Shown: piece by piece, positions 8,517-17,632 of the stretch
How positions within the stretch are numbered: the first letter of the stretch is position 1
Layout of the letters: every line of letters begins with the position of its first letter
DNA from: Flavobacteriales bacterium
GTDB lineage: Bacteria; Bacteroidota; Bacteroidia; UBA10329
Assembly (NCBI GenBank): GCA_020635535.1
Contig: JACJZP010000008.1
Span: 53,569 to 117,568 of the forward strand
Length of the DNA stretch: 64,000 nt
Reading direction: 5' to 3'
Notes under the pieces: model-generated
Databases searched by the model: none
Told to the model about the DNA's origin: nothing
What the model saw: only the letters and a program-made list of their open reading frames with translations
Position numbers and translations under genes: made by a program

Positions 8517-9611
8517 TCAGCTCCTGTTCGATTTCTTACAGACAATCAAAGAATGATAATGTCCGACTTTTCGGATGATCTTTTCCACTTCCAAGCCAGC
8601 GTTCTCGACATATTGGGTCATTCTAGAACTATCGTACATTTTACTGTTTCCATTGGCCATTACAGTAAAGTACAATGACGTACCATGCAAACAGTATGTG
8701 GCAGTAGGATTGTCCTGAAGATCCCAGAAAGTATCTAGGATAAAAACTCGGCCATCCGAAGTAATTGCCTCACCTACATGTTTTAGAATATGCATGATCT
8801 GTGTAGGAGAAAAGCAATCCAGAAACTGGCTCATCCAAACTGCATCTTGGCCAGATGGAAGACGATACGATCTGTCCAGAACATTCTGCTCAAAGGTTGA
8901 GATACGATCACTGAGTCCGGCCTTTTCAATACGTTCTTTGGCAAGACCACATTGACCTGGCAGGTCAACTATTGTCACATGGACATTAGGATTAAAATCG
9001 ACACACTGAAATGCCCACTTGCCAGTATTCCCACCAATATCCAACATAGAAGTTGGCCCATAGGAGAAGACTTCCTTCAAGGCCTGAGGAAATGCTTGAT
9101 CAGAATAGTGGTGATCGAAATTGAACCAGCTGGATCTAGTGGGTTCTGTCAGCTTTGAGAGACCGTGATATATTGTTGGCCAATTACCTAACTCCTTAAG
9201 CCCACTTGGCCCCTCCTCTCTTATTGCTTCCTCTAAATGCAAGGCACCCTTACCGCAAACATCTTGTACAAAATTGGTGTTCACATTCGTCTGCCGATCA
9301 AGTAACCAGAACGACCCCATTTTGGTGATCCGATACTTGTAAGGCTGTACCAACATTACAAGACCTAAACTCAGCCCTGCCTCAAGTAACGTTTCAATCC
9401 CATACTGCGAGACACCGACCTTCTGACCAATAGAATCGGAATCAATCCCGACTTTTCCTGAGTTAGCCACCTCCTGCAATATTCCTAGTCGATTAAGCGA
9501 AACCGCTGCTTGGAACATCAGCGGATAAAATGATAAGCGTTCTGCTGCCTCTTTCGCTTCATTCAGCGATAATTCATCTTTAGTGAACATGTTGCCCCCA
9601 ACCATTTCCAT
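8517..9611 (-). CDS. SAM-dependent O-methyltransferase-like protein
   Basis: The 364-residue protein has the two-part layout of class I plant/bacterial small-molecule O-methyltransferases: an N-terminal winged-helix dimerisation domain (about 20-110), then a Rossmann fold with motif I D-I-G-G-N-T-G-K-W (about 190-200) and a later M-S-Q-F-L-D-C-F-S element. The natural substrate is unknown. The start could be the first ATG at 9611 or the later one at 9590 (M-F-T-K-D-E). It is transcribed away from the nar operon, and the FNR-like palindrome at 9756 lies in the shared upstream region about 150 bases from its start. Confidence 0.75.
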   Translation of the reverse strand: MEMVGGNMFTKDELSLNEAKEAAERLSFYPLMFQAAVSLNRLGILQEVANSGKVGIDSDSIGQKVGVSQYGIETLLEAGLSLGLVMLVQPYKYRITKMGSFWLLDRQTNVNTNFVQDVCGKGALHLEEAIREEGPSGLKELGNWPTIYHGLSKLTEPTRSSWFNFDHHYSDQAFPQALKEVFSYGPTSMLDIGGNTGKWAFQCVDFNPNVHVTIVDLPGQCGLAKERIEKAGLSDRISTFEQNVLDRSYRLPSGQDAVWMSQFLDCFSPTQIMHILKHVGEAITSDGRVFILDTFWDLQDNPTATYCLHGTSLYFTVMANGNSKMYDSSRMTQYVENAGLEVEKIIRKVGHYHSLIVCKKSNRS

Positions 9612-9755
9612 AACATCTAATGACTACTTCCGATGATCCAAGGAGATTCAGTCCAACCGGATCGTTCTAGAAAATTAACGGTGCGAAGGTCAGTAATTCA
9701 ATCTTTCCAAATTTCATTCTATCGAACCATTTAATTGAATTACATCAATTCATTT

Positions 9756-9771
9756 TATGATTTATATCATA
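9756..9771. promoter_or_regulatory. Crp/Fnr-type palindrome, nar operon
   Basis: TATGATTTATATCATA matches TATGAT-N4-ATCATA in all twelve fixed positions. Its centre is about 64 bases before the cytochrome c/narG operon start at 9828, a spacing typical for activation from near -41.5 with a short leader. Confidence 0.75.
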
Positions 9772-9827
9772 CTTAAATTACGATTTGATGTTGAACATTG
9801 CCTCAGTAAACTCAATTACACAGAGGC

Positions 9828-10700
9828 ATGAAACTCACACTGACAATAAAAGGAGTCGCCCGACCGATCCTAGCTACAATTATCTCTACTTCTATGGTTC
9901 TGGGAGCAAATGCTCAAGATGGTGAGCAACTTTTTATTAGAAACTGCTCTGCTTGCCATAAAATGGGAACTCGATTGGTCGGACCCGACCTGACCGGTGT
10001 TACCGAAAGACGATCTGAAGACTGGATAAAATCCTTTATTACCAACTCGCAGGCAATGGTAAAGGCGGGCGATGCGGATGCAGTGGCCATTTTCAACGAG
10101 TTCAAGGTTCCAATGACCTCGTTCCCATTAACAGATACAGAACTAACTGCTTTAGTGGATTACCTGAAAGGTTTCGGAGCCAAGGTGGAAACTGCGGATG
10201 CTCAACCAACAGAAGTTATCGAAGAAGTTCCTATTGAATACACAGAAGAAGATGTTACCAACGGAAGGCTCTACTTCCAAGGCGGTCAACGCCTTGCCGG
10301 TGGCGGTCCCTCTTGCATCACCTGCCATAATGTAACTAACGACCAAGTTATACCTGGCGGATTATTGGCCAAGGATCTGACCAACGCATATGGGCGAATG
10401 GGTGGTCACGCAGGTGTAGCTGGTATTCTTGGAGCACCACCATTCCCAGCCATGACCAACGCATACAGCGGAAAAGCCGCCCTGACCGATGAGGAAATTC
10501 ACACGATTGCCGCTTTTCTAAGCGTAGCCGATGATAGTTCCGATCAAGATGTTGCAGGGTTTGAAGGGGAAAGCCGAATGCTGATGTGGGGCTTTGGCGG
10601 ACTGATACTCATTTTCATCTGGGTAGCACTTGTATGGAGAGTTCGCCTACGTCAATCCGTCAAAGAAGACATTCTAAAAAGACAACTACGTTCAATTTAA
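9828..10700 (+). CDS. membrane-anchored diheme cytochrome c of the nar operon
   Basis: The 290-residue protein has a signal peptide (cleavage near A-N-A-Q, residue 30), a first heme site Cys40-Cys43-His44 (CSACH), a linker rich in Glu, a second heme site Cys163-Cys166-His167 (CITCH) and a C-terminal membrane helix at about 251-271. It probably faces the periplasm and exchanges electrons with the quinol pool or with the nitrate reductase membrane subunit. A cytochrome gene directly ahead of narG is known in some bacteria (for example NarC of Thermus). It is first in the operon, 13 bases before narG. Confidence 0.85.
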   Translation: MKLTLTIKGVARPILATIISTSMVLGANAQDGEQLFIRNCSACHKMGTRLVGPDLTGVTERRSEDWIKSFITNSQAMVKAGDADAVAIFNEFKVPMTSFPLTDTELTALVDYLKGFGAKVETADAQPTEVIEEVPIEYTEEDVTNGRLYFQGGQRLAGGGPSCITCHNVTNDQVIPGGLLAKDLTNAYGRMGGHAGVAGILGAPPFPAMTNAYSGKAALTDEEIHTIAAFLSVADDSSDQDVAGFEGESRMLMWGFGGLILIFIWVALVWRVRLRQSVKEDILKRQLRSI

Positions 10701-10713
10701 TAACAGCAAGACT

Positions 10714-13700
10714 ATGAGCTGGATAGAAGACATCATATCGCCAAAAACCCGAAAATGGGAAGAGTTCTATCGTAACCGATGGCAATACGACAAAGTTGTG
10801 AGAAGTACTCACGGTGTAAACTGTACGGGTGGTTGCTCTTGGAACATCCATGTCAAGGATGGCATTGTGGTCTGGGAAATGCAGGCACTGGATTATCCTC
10901 TCTTGGAAGAAGGATTACCACCGTATGAACCGCGCGGATGCCAAAGGGGTATCTCCTATTCATGGTATTTGTACAGCCCGATTCGCGTCAAATATCCACT
11001 GATGCGTGGCGCACTACTCGATATTTTCCGTGAAGAAAAGAAGAAAGCAGGTGGCGATGCTGTAAAAGCGTGGGAGAACATTCAGAACGATAGTACCAAG
11101 CGCAGCAGGTATCAGCGCGCCCGTGGTAAAGGTGGTTTCAGAAGAGTGCATTGGGATGAAGCCCTTGAGCTCATAGCTGCTTCCAACCTGTACACCGTTA
11201 AGAAATACGGTCCCGATCGGATTATTGGCTTCTCTCCTATTCCTGCCATGAGCATGTTGAGCTACGCTTCCGGTGCTCGTTACTTGCAACTGATGGGTGG
11301 TGTGAACCTGAGTTTCTACGACTGGTACTGCGATCTTCCCTGCGCTTTCCCAGAGATATGGGGAGAGCAGACGGACGTTTGCGAAAGTGCCGACTGGTAC
11401 AACTCCAAGTTCATTGTGAGTATGGGTGCCAACTTGGGAATGACACGAACGCCCGACATCCATTTCTTCTCTGAAGCACGACACAATGGAACCAAAACGG
11501 TGGTCATGTCTCCAGACTTCAGCATGGTAGCAAAACATGCCGACCAATGGATACCGGCTCACGCAGGTTCTGACGGTGCATTCTGGATGGCTGTGACCCA
11601 CGTTATACTAAAAGAATACCACGTTGACCGCAAGGTTGAGTACTTCCAGAATTATGTGAAACGTTACACAGATAGCCCATTCTTGGTTGAGTTGACCAAA
11701 GATGGCAATAGCTACAAGCCGGGCAAGATGGTCCGCGCCAACCGTGTAAAACAGTACAAGGATATTTCTAACGGAGAGTGGAAATTCCTAGTAGCCGATG
11801 AGGAAACAGGAGAACTTATGTCTCCAAAAGGTACAGCAGGCTACCGTTGGGATGAAGAGAAAGGAAACTGGAACCTTAAATACGAGAATGGTCCAGACAA
11901 CAAAAAGTATGAACCCGCTCTCACATTCATCGATAAGAAAGATGATGTACTGCAGGTGGAGTTCACCGAGTATGGATTGAAAAAGACTGCCACTCGCGGC
12001 ATTCCTGTTCGATACATAACCACAGTTGATGATGAGAAAATTCCTGTGGCAACAATCTACGATGTCACCATGGGACAGTATGGTGTTGGACGCGGATTGG
12101 ATGGAGAGTATCCATCAGATTATGACGATAAGGAACAGGCATACACGCCAGCTTGGCAAGAGATCTTCACCGGTATTGGCAAGAAAACGGTCATCAAGTT
12201 TGCCCGTGAATGGGCAAGCACCGCTGAGCAGACCGAAGGACGTTGCATGGTAATTGTTGGTGCGGCCATTAACCATTGGTTTCACGGCAACCTGATGTAT
12301 CGTTCAGCCATTATGGCACAGATGCTTACAGGTTGCAATGGACGTAACGGTGGTGGAATGAACCACTACGTTGGACAGGAAAAACTGGCACCGGTAGATA
12401 GTTGGGGAGCTATCATGTCATCCAAAGACTGGGGAACCGTTGCACGATTGCAGCAGGCACCAATCTGGCATTACATCAATTCAAGCCAATGGCGTTACGA
12501 TGGAAATCAGGCTGATTACAACAGCTTACCCAACAATACAGACCCTCGCGCTAAAATGCACTCTGCAGATTGGAGTGTGATGGCGGTAAGAAACGGTTGG
12601 CTGCCATTCTATCCGCAGTACAACAAGAGTAACCTGGATATTGTGGTAGACGCACAAAAAGCAGGTGCTCAGGATGATGACGCCATCAGAAATTACGTGG
12701 TTGACAAGTTGAAGAGCAAAGAGCTTGTTCACTCGGTAGCAGACCCGGATGACCCGATCAACTTCCCACGTGTGTGGTTCATTTGGAGAGGTAACGCCTT
12801 GATGTCTTCTGCGAAAGGGCACGAATACATGCTGAACCACTACCTCGGCACACACCACAACGACATTGCCGATGAGGTGGCACATGAAACCTGTAAGGAC
12901 ATCAACTACCGCGAGAAATCGCCATCGGGCAAAATGGATCTTGTGGTCGACATCAATTTCAGGATGGATACTTCGGCACTGTACTCAGATATTGTTCTTT
13001 CTACCGCTTCATGGTACGAAAAAGCAGACCTGAACAGTACGGACATGCACTCGTTCATTCACCCACTGAGCGAGGCTGTCCCTCCTGTTTGGGAAGCCAA
13101 AACGGACTGGCAGATTTTCCAATCCATAGCCAAAAAAGTAAGTGAAATGGCGGGAAGTCATTTCCCAAAACCAGTGAAGGATCTGGTGAACGTTCCGCTA
13201 TCGCACGACAGTGCAGATGAGATCACTCAGCCGAACATGCAGGATTGGAGCAAGGGCGAATGTGAGCCAATTCCTGGCAAGACCATGCACAAGATCGCGT
13301 TTGTAGAACGGGATTACACACAGATCTACAACAAGTTCATATCGTTGGGCGAAGGCATTGCCAAAAATGGACTCGGAGCACATGGCAATCACTATATGTG
13401 TGAGGATACGTACCAGGAAATGCTCGATGACAAACGACACATCCAAACAATCAACGGAAAAGAATATCCTTCTGTAAGGGAAGATGTGGAAGCTTGTAAT
13501 GCAGTAATGAAGCTCTCCACCCTCACCAACGGAAAGCTCAACTACAGAGCTTACCAGAACATGGAGAAGAAAACAGGTTTGGCACTTGCCGATCTTGGAG
13601 AAGGAATACAGGATGTGCGTATCAACTATAAGGATCTTCAAAAAGCTCCCCATCGATACAACACCTCGCCAGTTTGGTCGGGATTGATGAACAACGGAAG

Positions 13701-14340
13701 GGCGTATGCTGCCTACACTTACAACGTAGACCGATTGGTCCCTTGGAGAACTCTAACCGGTCGTCAGCACTTCTATTTGGATCATGATGCCTACATCATG
13801 TTCGGAGAGCATTTGGCTACATACAAGCCATCTCCAACACCAGAGGTTTATGGCGACCTGAGAAAAACCGTGAATGACGGCAAGGCCAAAATGCTGAACT
13901 GTCTGACACCTCATGGCAAGTGGCACATCCACTCCACTTATGGTGATACACTCCGAATGCTGACGCTTTCGCGAGGTATGGAGCCATGTTGGATGAGTGA
14001 AAAGGACGCGGAGCTACTTGGCATTAAAGACAATGATTGGGTTGAAGTGTACAATGACCATGGTGTTTACTGTACACGTGCCTGTGTCAGTGCTAGAATT
14101 CCGCAAGGAGTGTGTATCGTTTACCACTCGCCAGAGAGAACCTACACGGTTCCAAAGTCTCAGGTAAGAGGCAACCGAAGAGCAGGCGGACACAACAGTT
14201 TCACACGTGTTCACCTCAAACCGAACCTCATGTGTGGTGGTTACGGACAGTTCTCCTATCACTTCAACTATTGGGGGCCTGTAGGTTCGAACCGAGATAC
14301 CCACGTGTTGGTACGCAAAATGGACAAAGTAGTATTCTAA
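10714..14340 (+). CDS. narG: respiratory nitrate reductase alpha subunit
   Basis: The 1208-residue molybdopterin oxidoreductase catalyses reduction of nitrate to nitrite. The FS0 cluster ligands His33, Cys37, Cys41 and Cys76 are present. Asp207 in Y-D-W-Y-C-D-L-P corresponds to the molybdenum ligand Asp222 of E. coli NarG, followed by the conserved W-G-E-Q-T-D-V. There is no twin-arginine signal, so the catalytic side should be cytoplasmic as in classical Nar. An NxrA role (nitrite oxidation) is possible in principle for this superfamily, but the context of two NarK transporters and an FNR-like site favours nitrate respiration. Confidence 0.96.
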   Translation: MSWIEDIISPKTRKWEEFYRNRWQYDKVVRSTHGVNCTGGCSWNIHVKDGIVVWEMQALDYPLLEEGLPPYEPRGCQRGISYSWYLYSPIRVKYPLMRGALLDIFREEKKKAGGDAVKAWENIQNDSTKRSRYQRARGKGGFRRVHWDEALELIAASNLYTVKKYGPDRIIGFSPIPAMSMLSYASGARYLQLMGGVNLSFYDWYCDLPCAFPEIWGEQTDVCESADWYNSKFIVSMGANLGMTRTPDIHFFSEARHNGTKTVVMSPDFSMVAKHADQWIPAHAGSDGAFWMAVTHVILKEYHVDRKVEYFQNYVKRYTDSPFLVELTKDGNSYKPGKMVRANRVKQYKDISNGEWKFLVADEETGELMSPKGTAGYRWDEEKGNWNLKYENGPDNKKYEPALTFIDKKDDVLQVEFTEYGLKKTATRGIPVRYITTVDDEKIPVATIYDVTMGQYGVGRGLDGEYPSDYDDKEQAYTPAWQEIFTGIGKKTVIKFAREWASTAEQTEGRCMVIVGAAINHWFHGNLMYRSAIMAQMLTGCNGRNGGGMNHYVGQEKLAPVDSWGAIMSSKDWGTVARLQQAPIWHYINSSQWRYDGNQADYNSLPNNTDPRAKMHSADWSVMAVRNGWLPFYPQYNKSNLDIVVDAQKAGAQDDDAIRNYVVDKLKSKELVHSVADPDDPINFPRVWFIWRGNALMSSAKGHEYMLNHYLGTHHNDIADEVAHETCKDINYREKSPSGKMDLVVDINFRMDTSALYSDIVLSTASWYEKADLNSTDMHSFIHPLSEAVPPVWEAKTDWQIFQSIAKKVSEMAGSHFPKPVKDLVNVPLSHDSADEITQPNMQDWSKGECEPIPGKTMHKIAFVERDYTQIYNKFISLGEGIAKNGLGAHGNHYMCEDTYQEMLDDKRHIQTINGKEYPSVREDVEACNAVMKLSTLTNGKLNYRAYQNMEKKTGLALADLGEGIQDVRINYKDLQKAPHRYNTSPVWSGLMNNGRAYAAYTYNVDRLVPWRTLTGRQHFYLDHDAYIMFGEHLATYKPSPTPEVYGDLRKTVNDGKAKMLNCLTPHGKWHIHSTYGDTLRMLTLSRGMEPCWMSEKDAELLGIKDNDWVEVYNDHGVYCTRACVSARIPQGVCIVYHSPERTYTVPKSQVRGNRRAGGHNSFTRVHLKPNLMCGGYGQFSYHFNYWGPVGSNRDTHVLVRKMDKVVF

Positions 14341-14359
14341 CCACTAAGAGATAGCAGTT

Positions 14360-15853
14360 ATGAATGTAAGATCACAAGTTTCAATGGTGTTTCACCTCGA
14401 TAAATGTATCGGGTGCCACACATGTTCCGTAGCATGTAAAAACGTTTGGACCGACCGAAAAGGTGCCGAATACATGTGGTGGAACAACGTAGAGACAAAA
14501 CCAGGCACCGGCTATCCTACCAAGTGGGAGGACCAAGAAACCTATAAAGGTGGCTGGGAGAAGAATGGCAATTCTGTATCGTTGAAAGGTGCTGGGAAAT
14601 TGAAAGGTTTGAAGAACATCTTCCACAACCCACATATGCCTGTGCTGGAAGATTACTATGAGCCATGGGCTTACAAGTATGAAGACCTTTTCAATGCGCC
14701 AGAAGGCGATGATCAGCCTACGGCAAGAGCTGTATCGCTGGTAACCGGAGAGAACATTGACCTGAAATCAGGACCCAACTGGGATGATGATCTTGGTGGC
14801 TCACCAGACTACGGACGCAACGATGTCAATTTCAAAGACCTCACCCCTGCAGAACAGGAAAGTATGTTCCAATTGGAACAAATGAGTTTTCACTACCTAC
14901 CGCGCATCTGTAACCACTGTTTGAACCCCGCTTGCGTGGCTTCTTGCCCATCAGGCGCGCTATATAAAAGAGGCGAAGATGGTGTGGTACTGATCAATCA
15001 GGAGCGTTGCCGTGCTTGGAGAATGTGTGTTACCGCATGTCCTTACAAGAAATCCTACTACAACTGGAACACTGGTAAGTCTGAGAAATGTATCCTCTGC
15101 TACCCACGTTTAGAAAGCGGCCAGGCTCCAGCGTGCATGCATAGCTGTGTGGGGCGTATCCGATACCTAGGAGTAATGCTTTATGACGCGGATCAGATTG
15201 AGAAAGTGGCTTCATCAAATGATAAAGACCTTGTGGATGCACAAATGAATATCTACTTAGATCCGTTTGACGAAAATGTTATCAAAGCTGCGAAAGCAAA
15301 CGGTATTGCCGACTCTACTATTCGTGCTGCACAACAGTCGCCAGTATACAAGTTTGTGAAGGAATGGGGCATTGCACTGCCACTTCACCCAGAATTCCGA
15401 ACAATTCCGAACCTGTTCTATGTACCGCCAATGCTACCGGCCATGGCCAGTGTAGATAGCGATGGCGTTTACGATAGCACTACGGAAAGCCTTTGGGCAG
15501 GAATTGAAAAGTCAAGACTGCCGATGAAGTATCTGGCCTCCCTATTCACTGCCGGAGACACCAAAAAGGTTGAAGATGTGCTGAAGAAGTTGTTAGCAGT
15601 GAAGATCAGTCGCAGACAGACCACTGTTGGCGACCTGACAGAAGCCGAGGTAAATGCTGCCCTAGAAGGAGGAAAGACAAGCAACAAGGAATGTGATGAG
15701 ATCTTCCGATTGACATCGCTTGCCACATTTGAAGAACGGTTCGTTATTCCACCGGCACACCGTGAAGAAAGCATTGAAATGCTGGAGAACACAGGTGATG
15801 TGAAAGGAAACACCGGCTTCGGATTTAAGATGCGCCCAGAACGCGGACTATGA
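14360..15853 (+). CDS. narH: respiratory nitrate reductase beta subunit
   Basis: The 497-residue protein opens with the NarH signature C-I-G-C-H-T-C-S-V-A-C-K-N-V-W. Further Fe-S ligand groups are at C-N-H-C-L-N-P-A-C-V-A-S-C-P, C-R-A-W-R-M-C-V-T-A-C-P and C-I-L-C-Y-P. The Trp in CRAW replaces a cysteine, as in E. coli NarH, and gives the [3Fe-4S] cluster. It carries electrons from the heme b subunit to NarG on the cytoplasmic face. It is 19 bases after narG and overlaps narJ by 4 bases. Confidence 0.96.
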   Translation: MNVRSQVSMVFHLDKCIGCHTCSVACKNVWTDRKGAEYMWWNNVETKPGTGYPTKWEDQETYKGGWEKNGNSVSLKGAGKLKGLKNIFHNPHMPVLEDYYEPWAYKYEDLFNAPEGDDQPTARAVSLVTGENIDLKSGPNWDDDLGGSPDYGRNDVNFKDLTPAEQESMFQLEQMSFHYLPRICNHCLNPACVASCPSGALYKRGEDGVVLINQERCRAWRMCVTACPYKKSYYNWNTGKSEKCILCYPRLESGQAPACMHSCVGRIRYLGVMLYDADQIEKVASSNDKDLVDAQMNIYLDPFDENVIKAAKANGIADSTIRAAQQSPVYKFVKEWGIALPLHPEFRTIPNLFYVPPMLPAMASVDSDGVYDSTTESLWAGIEKSRLPMKYLASLFTAGDTKKVEDVLKKLLAVKISRRQTTVGDLTEAEVNAALEGGKTSNKECDEIFRLTSLATFEERFVIPPAHREESIEMLENTGDVKGNTGFGFKMRPERGL

Positions 15854-16557
15854 TCGCCACACAGACATATCTACAATATGCTCTGATGGCGGATGTCTTC
15901 AAGTATCCAACTGCCGACATCAAGCAGCAGGTAAATGACGTAGCTGCCATGCTAAGATCAGAATACCCGAATGCTGCGGAAGCTTTGAGCCGCTATGTGA
16001 ATTGGATCAATACAACGGACATACATGAGATAGAAGAAGTGTATGCCAAAACATTCCATGTACAGGCAGTGTGCTACTTGGATCTTGGGTATGTGATCTT
16101 CGGAGAAGACTATAAGCGTGGCGAGTTCTTAGTGAACATGAAACGCGAACAGGACGAGGCCAGAAATGACTGCGGATCTGAACTGCCTGACAACCTTGCC
16201 AACGTCCTGACCCTCCTGCCCAAGCTATACGATGACGAGTTTAGAAATGAATTGGCCGGCAGGATCATGATACCCGCGCTGCGGATGATGTACAAGGAAT
16301 TCAGTGACAGGCGAATGGAAATTCGAACCAAAATGCTGAAGAAAAAGCACAATGCGCTTATTCTTGAAGGCCAACGTAACGGCAACATTTACAAGGATGC
16401 CATCGAAGCCCTCACGCTTATGCTAACCTCCGATTTTAAAGAAGTAGAACTACATCAAGTAAAACCAGAAACAGACCCATTAAGAGCCGCTGCTCCGGTT
16501 GCCGATTGCGGCACCTGCAGCATTTCTCATGCACCCATTAAAACTCAAAAGTCATGA
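15850..16557 (+). CDS. narJ: nitrate reductase assembly chaperone
   Basis: The 235-residue all-helical protein is of the NarJ/TorD family, which holds NarG while the molybdenum cofactor is inserted. The family-typical Y-x-x-x-F-x-x-x-x-x-x-C-Y-L-D region is seen as Y-A-K-T-F-H-V-Q-A-V-C-Y-L-D. Genes overlap by 4 bases at both ends (narH and narI). The C-terminal tail has a Cys pair, C-G-T-C, of unknown meaning. Confidence 0.9.
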   Translation: MIATQTYLQYALMADVFKYPTADIKQQVNDVAAMLRSEYPNAAEALSRYVNWINTTDIHEIEEVYAKTFHVQAVCYLDLGYVIFGEDYKRGEFLVNMKREQDEARNDCGSELPDNLANVLTLLPKLYDDEFRNELAGRIMIPALRMMYKEFSDRRMEIRTKMLKKKHNALILEGQRNGNIYKDAIEALTLMLTSDFKEVELHQVKPETDPLRAAAPVADCGTCSISHAPIKTQKS

Positions 16558-17525
16558 CATCATTAACGTTATTGAACAGCACTTTTCAGATTGACAGCAT
16601 CGTTACCTGGTTGGTTATAGGTGCATTGCTGATAACCGCCATCACTGTTTACACGGTGATAAATGCCAAACTCGTATTAAATGACTCGTACGCGGTGAGA
16701 GAACCCGCCAAAACCAATTTCGGTGGAGTACTGCTGGGAATGTTAGTAGCAGTGGGCGGCATCTGTTACCTCCTTAAGATCGGTCTGGAAGAACAGTGGG
16801 GCATGCTCAATACCCTGATGTTTGCGGCTTTCCCATACATCTGTCTGGGCATTTTCCTCATAGGTTCTATTTATCGCTATCTGAAGCGTGGCTTTCAAGT
16901 GTCCTCACTTTCATCAGAATTTCTGGAAAGGAAAAAGCTGTTCTGGGGCAGTCAACCATTCCACTGGGGTTTACTGGTATTGTTTTTCGGACACTTGATC
17001 GCCTTTCTTTTTCCAAGAACTGTCTTGGCCTGGAATGGCGAACCTGTAAGACTGCTAATTCTTGAGTTCAGTTCATTCGCTTTTGGCCTTGCTGCATTGT
17101 CAGGACTTGTTCTTCTCATTTTAAGACGACTCGGCAACAAACGAATTCTAATAGTCAGCAATAAAATGGATATGCTGGTCTATACCGTTTTGATAACACA
17201 GATTGTAACAGGCCTTGGTGTGGCGTTTTTCGTACGGTGGGGATCCTCTTGGTTCGCAGCGGTCCTTACTCCTTACTTACGCTCTATATTCGCTCTGAAC
17301 CCGGACATTGCTGCCGTCAGCGCCATGCCATGGCTTGTACAACTGCACATCATTTCAGCATTTTTCATTATCGCTATTATTCCATTTACACGATTCGTTC
17401 ACTTCTTAGTAGCACCTATTGATTACCTGTGGAGAGGGTACCAGTTGGTAATATGGAACTGGAACCGAAAAACCATACGCAGACCTGGAAGCTATTTCCC
17501 TGGTTTCCGCACCAAGAACAACTAG
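16554..17525 (+). CDS. narI: nitrate reductase gamma subunit, heme b, with an extra N-terminal region
   Basis: The 323-residue membrane protein contains the five-helix NarI core from about residue 85, with histidines in P-F-H-W-G-L-L and F-F-G-H-L for one side and Q-L-H-I-I-S and R-F-V-H-F-L near the end for the other. These are the expected ligands of the two b hemes. About 80 residues with two further hydrophobic helices (about 13-35 and 56-78) precede the core; E. coli NarI is only 225 residues. It oxidises the quinol pool and anchors NarGH. A strong hairpin follows the stop. Confidence 0.92.
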   Translation: MTSLTLLNSTFQIDSIVTWLVIGALLITAITVYTVINAKLVLNDSYAVREPAKTNFGGVLLGMLVAVGGICYLLKIGLEEQWGMLNTLMFAAFPYICLGIFLIGSIYRYLKRGFQVSSLSSEFLERKKLFWGSQPFHWGLLVLFFGHLIAFLFPRTVLAWNGEPVRLLILEFSSFAFGLAALSGLVLLILRRLGNKRILIVSNKMDMLVYTVLITQIVTGLGVAFFVRWGSSWFAAVLTPYLRSIFALNPDIAAVSAMPWLVQLHIISAFFIIAIIPFTRFVHFLVAPIDYLWRGYQLVIWNWNRKTIRRPGSYFPGFRTKNN

Positions 17526-17541
17526 GATGGTGGTTGTTCTT

Positions 17542-17580
17542 CAATGGTCAGTTCCTGATTCCGATCAGGACTGGCCATTG
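17542..17580 (+). terminator. intrinsic terminator of the nar operon
   Basis: A long imperfect hairpin with arms 17542-17559 and 17564-17580 (CAATGG outer ends, CTGAT/ATCAG near the loop) is followed by TCATTTTTAG. It lies 17 bases after the narI stop and before tnaA. Confidence 0.75.
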
Positions 17581-17632
17581 TCATTTTTAGTTTTCACGTT
17601 CAAACCGACTTTCGCAACGTTAACTCATAAGC

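Noticed and set aside
11014..11601. 195-codon antisense frame inside narG
   Set aside because: It is a shadow of the conserved narG frame.
10714..17525. nitrite oxidoreductase (Nxr) instead of nitrate reductase
   Set aside because: No export signal on NarG, complete narGHJI order with an assembly chaperone, NarK transporters nearby and anaerobic-type regulation all favour nitrate reduction.
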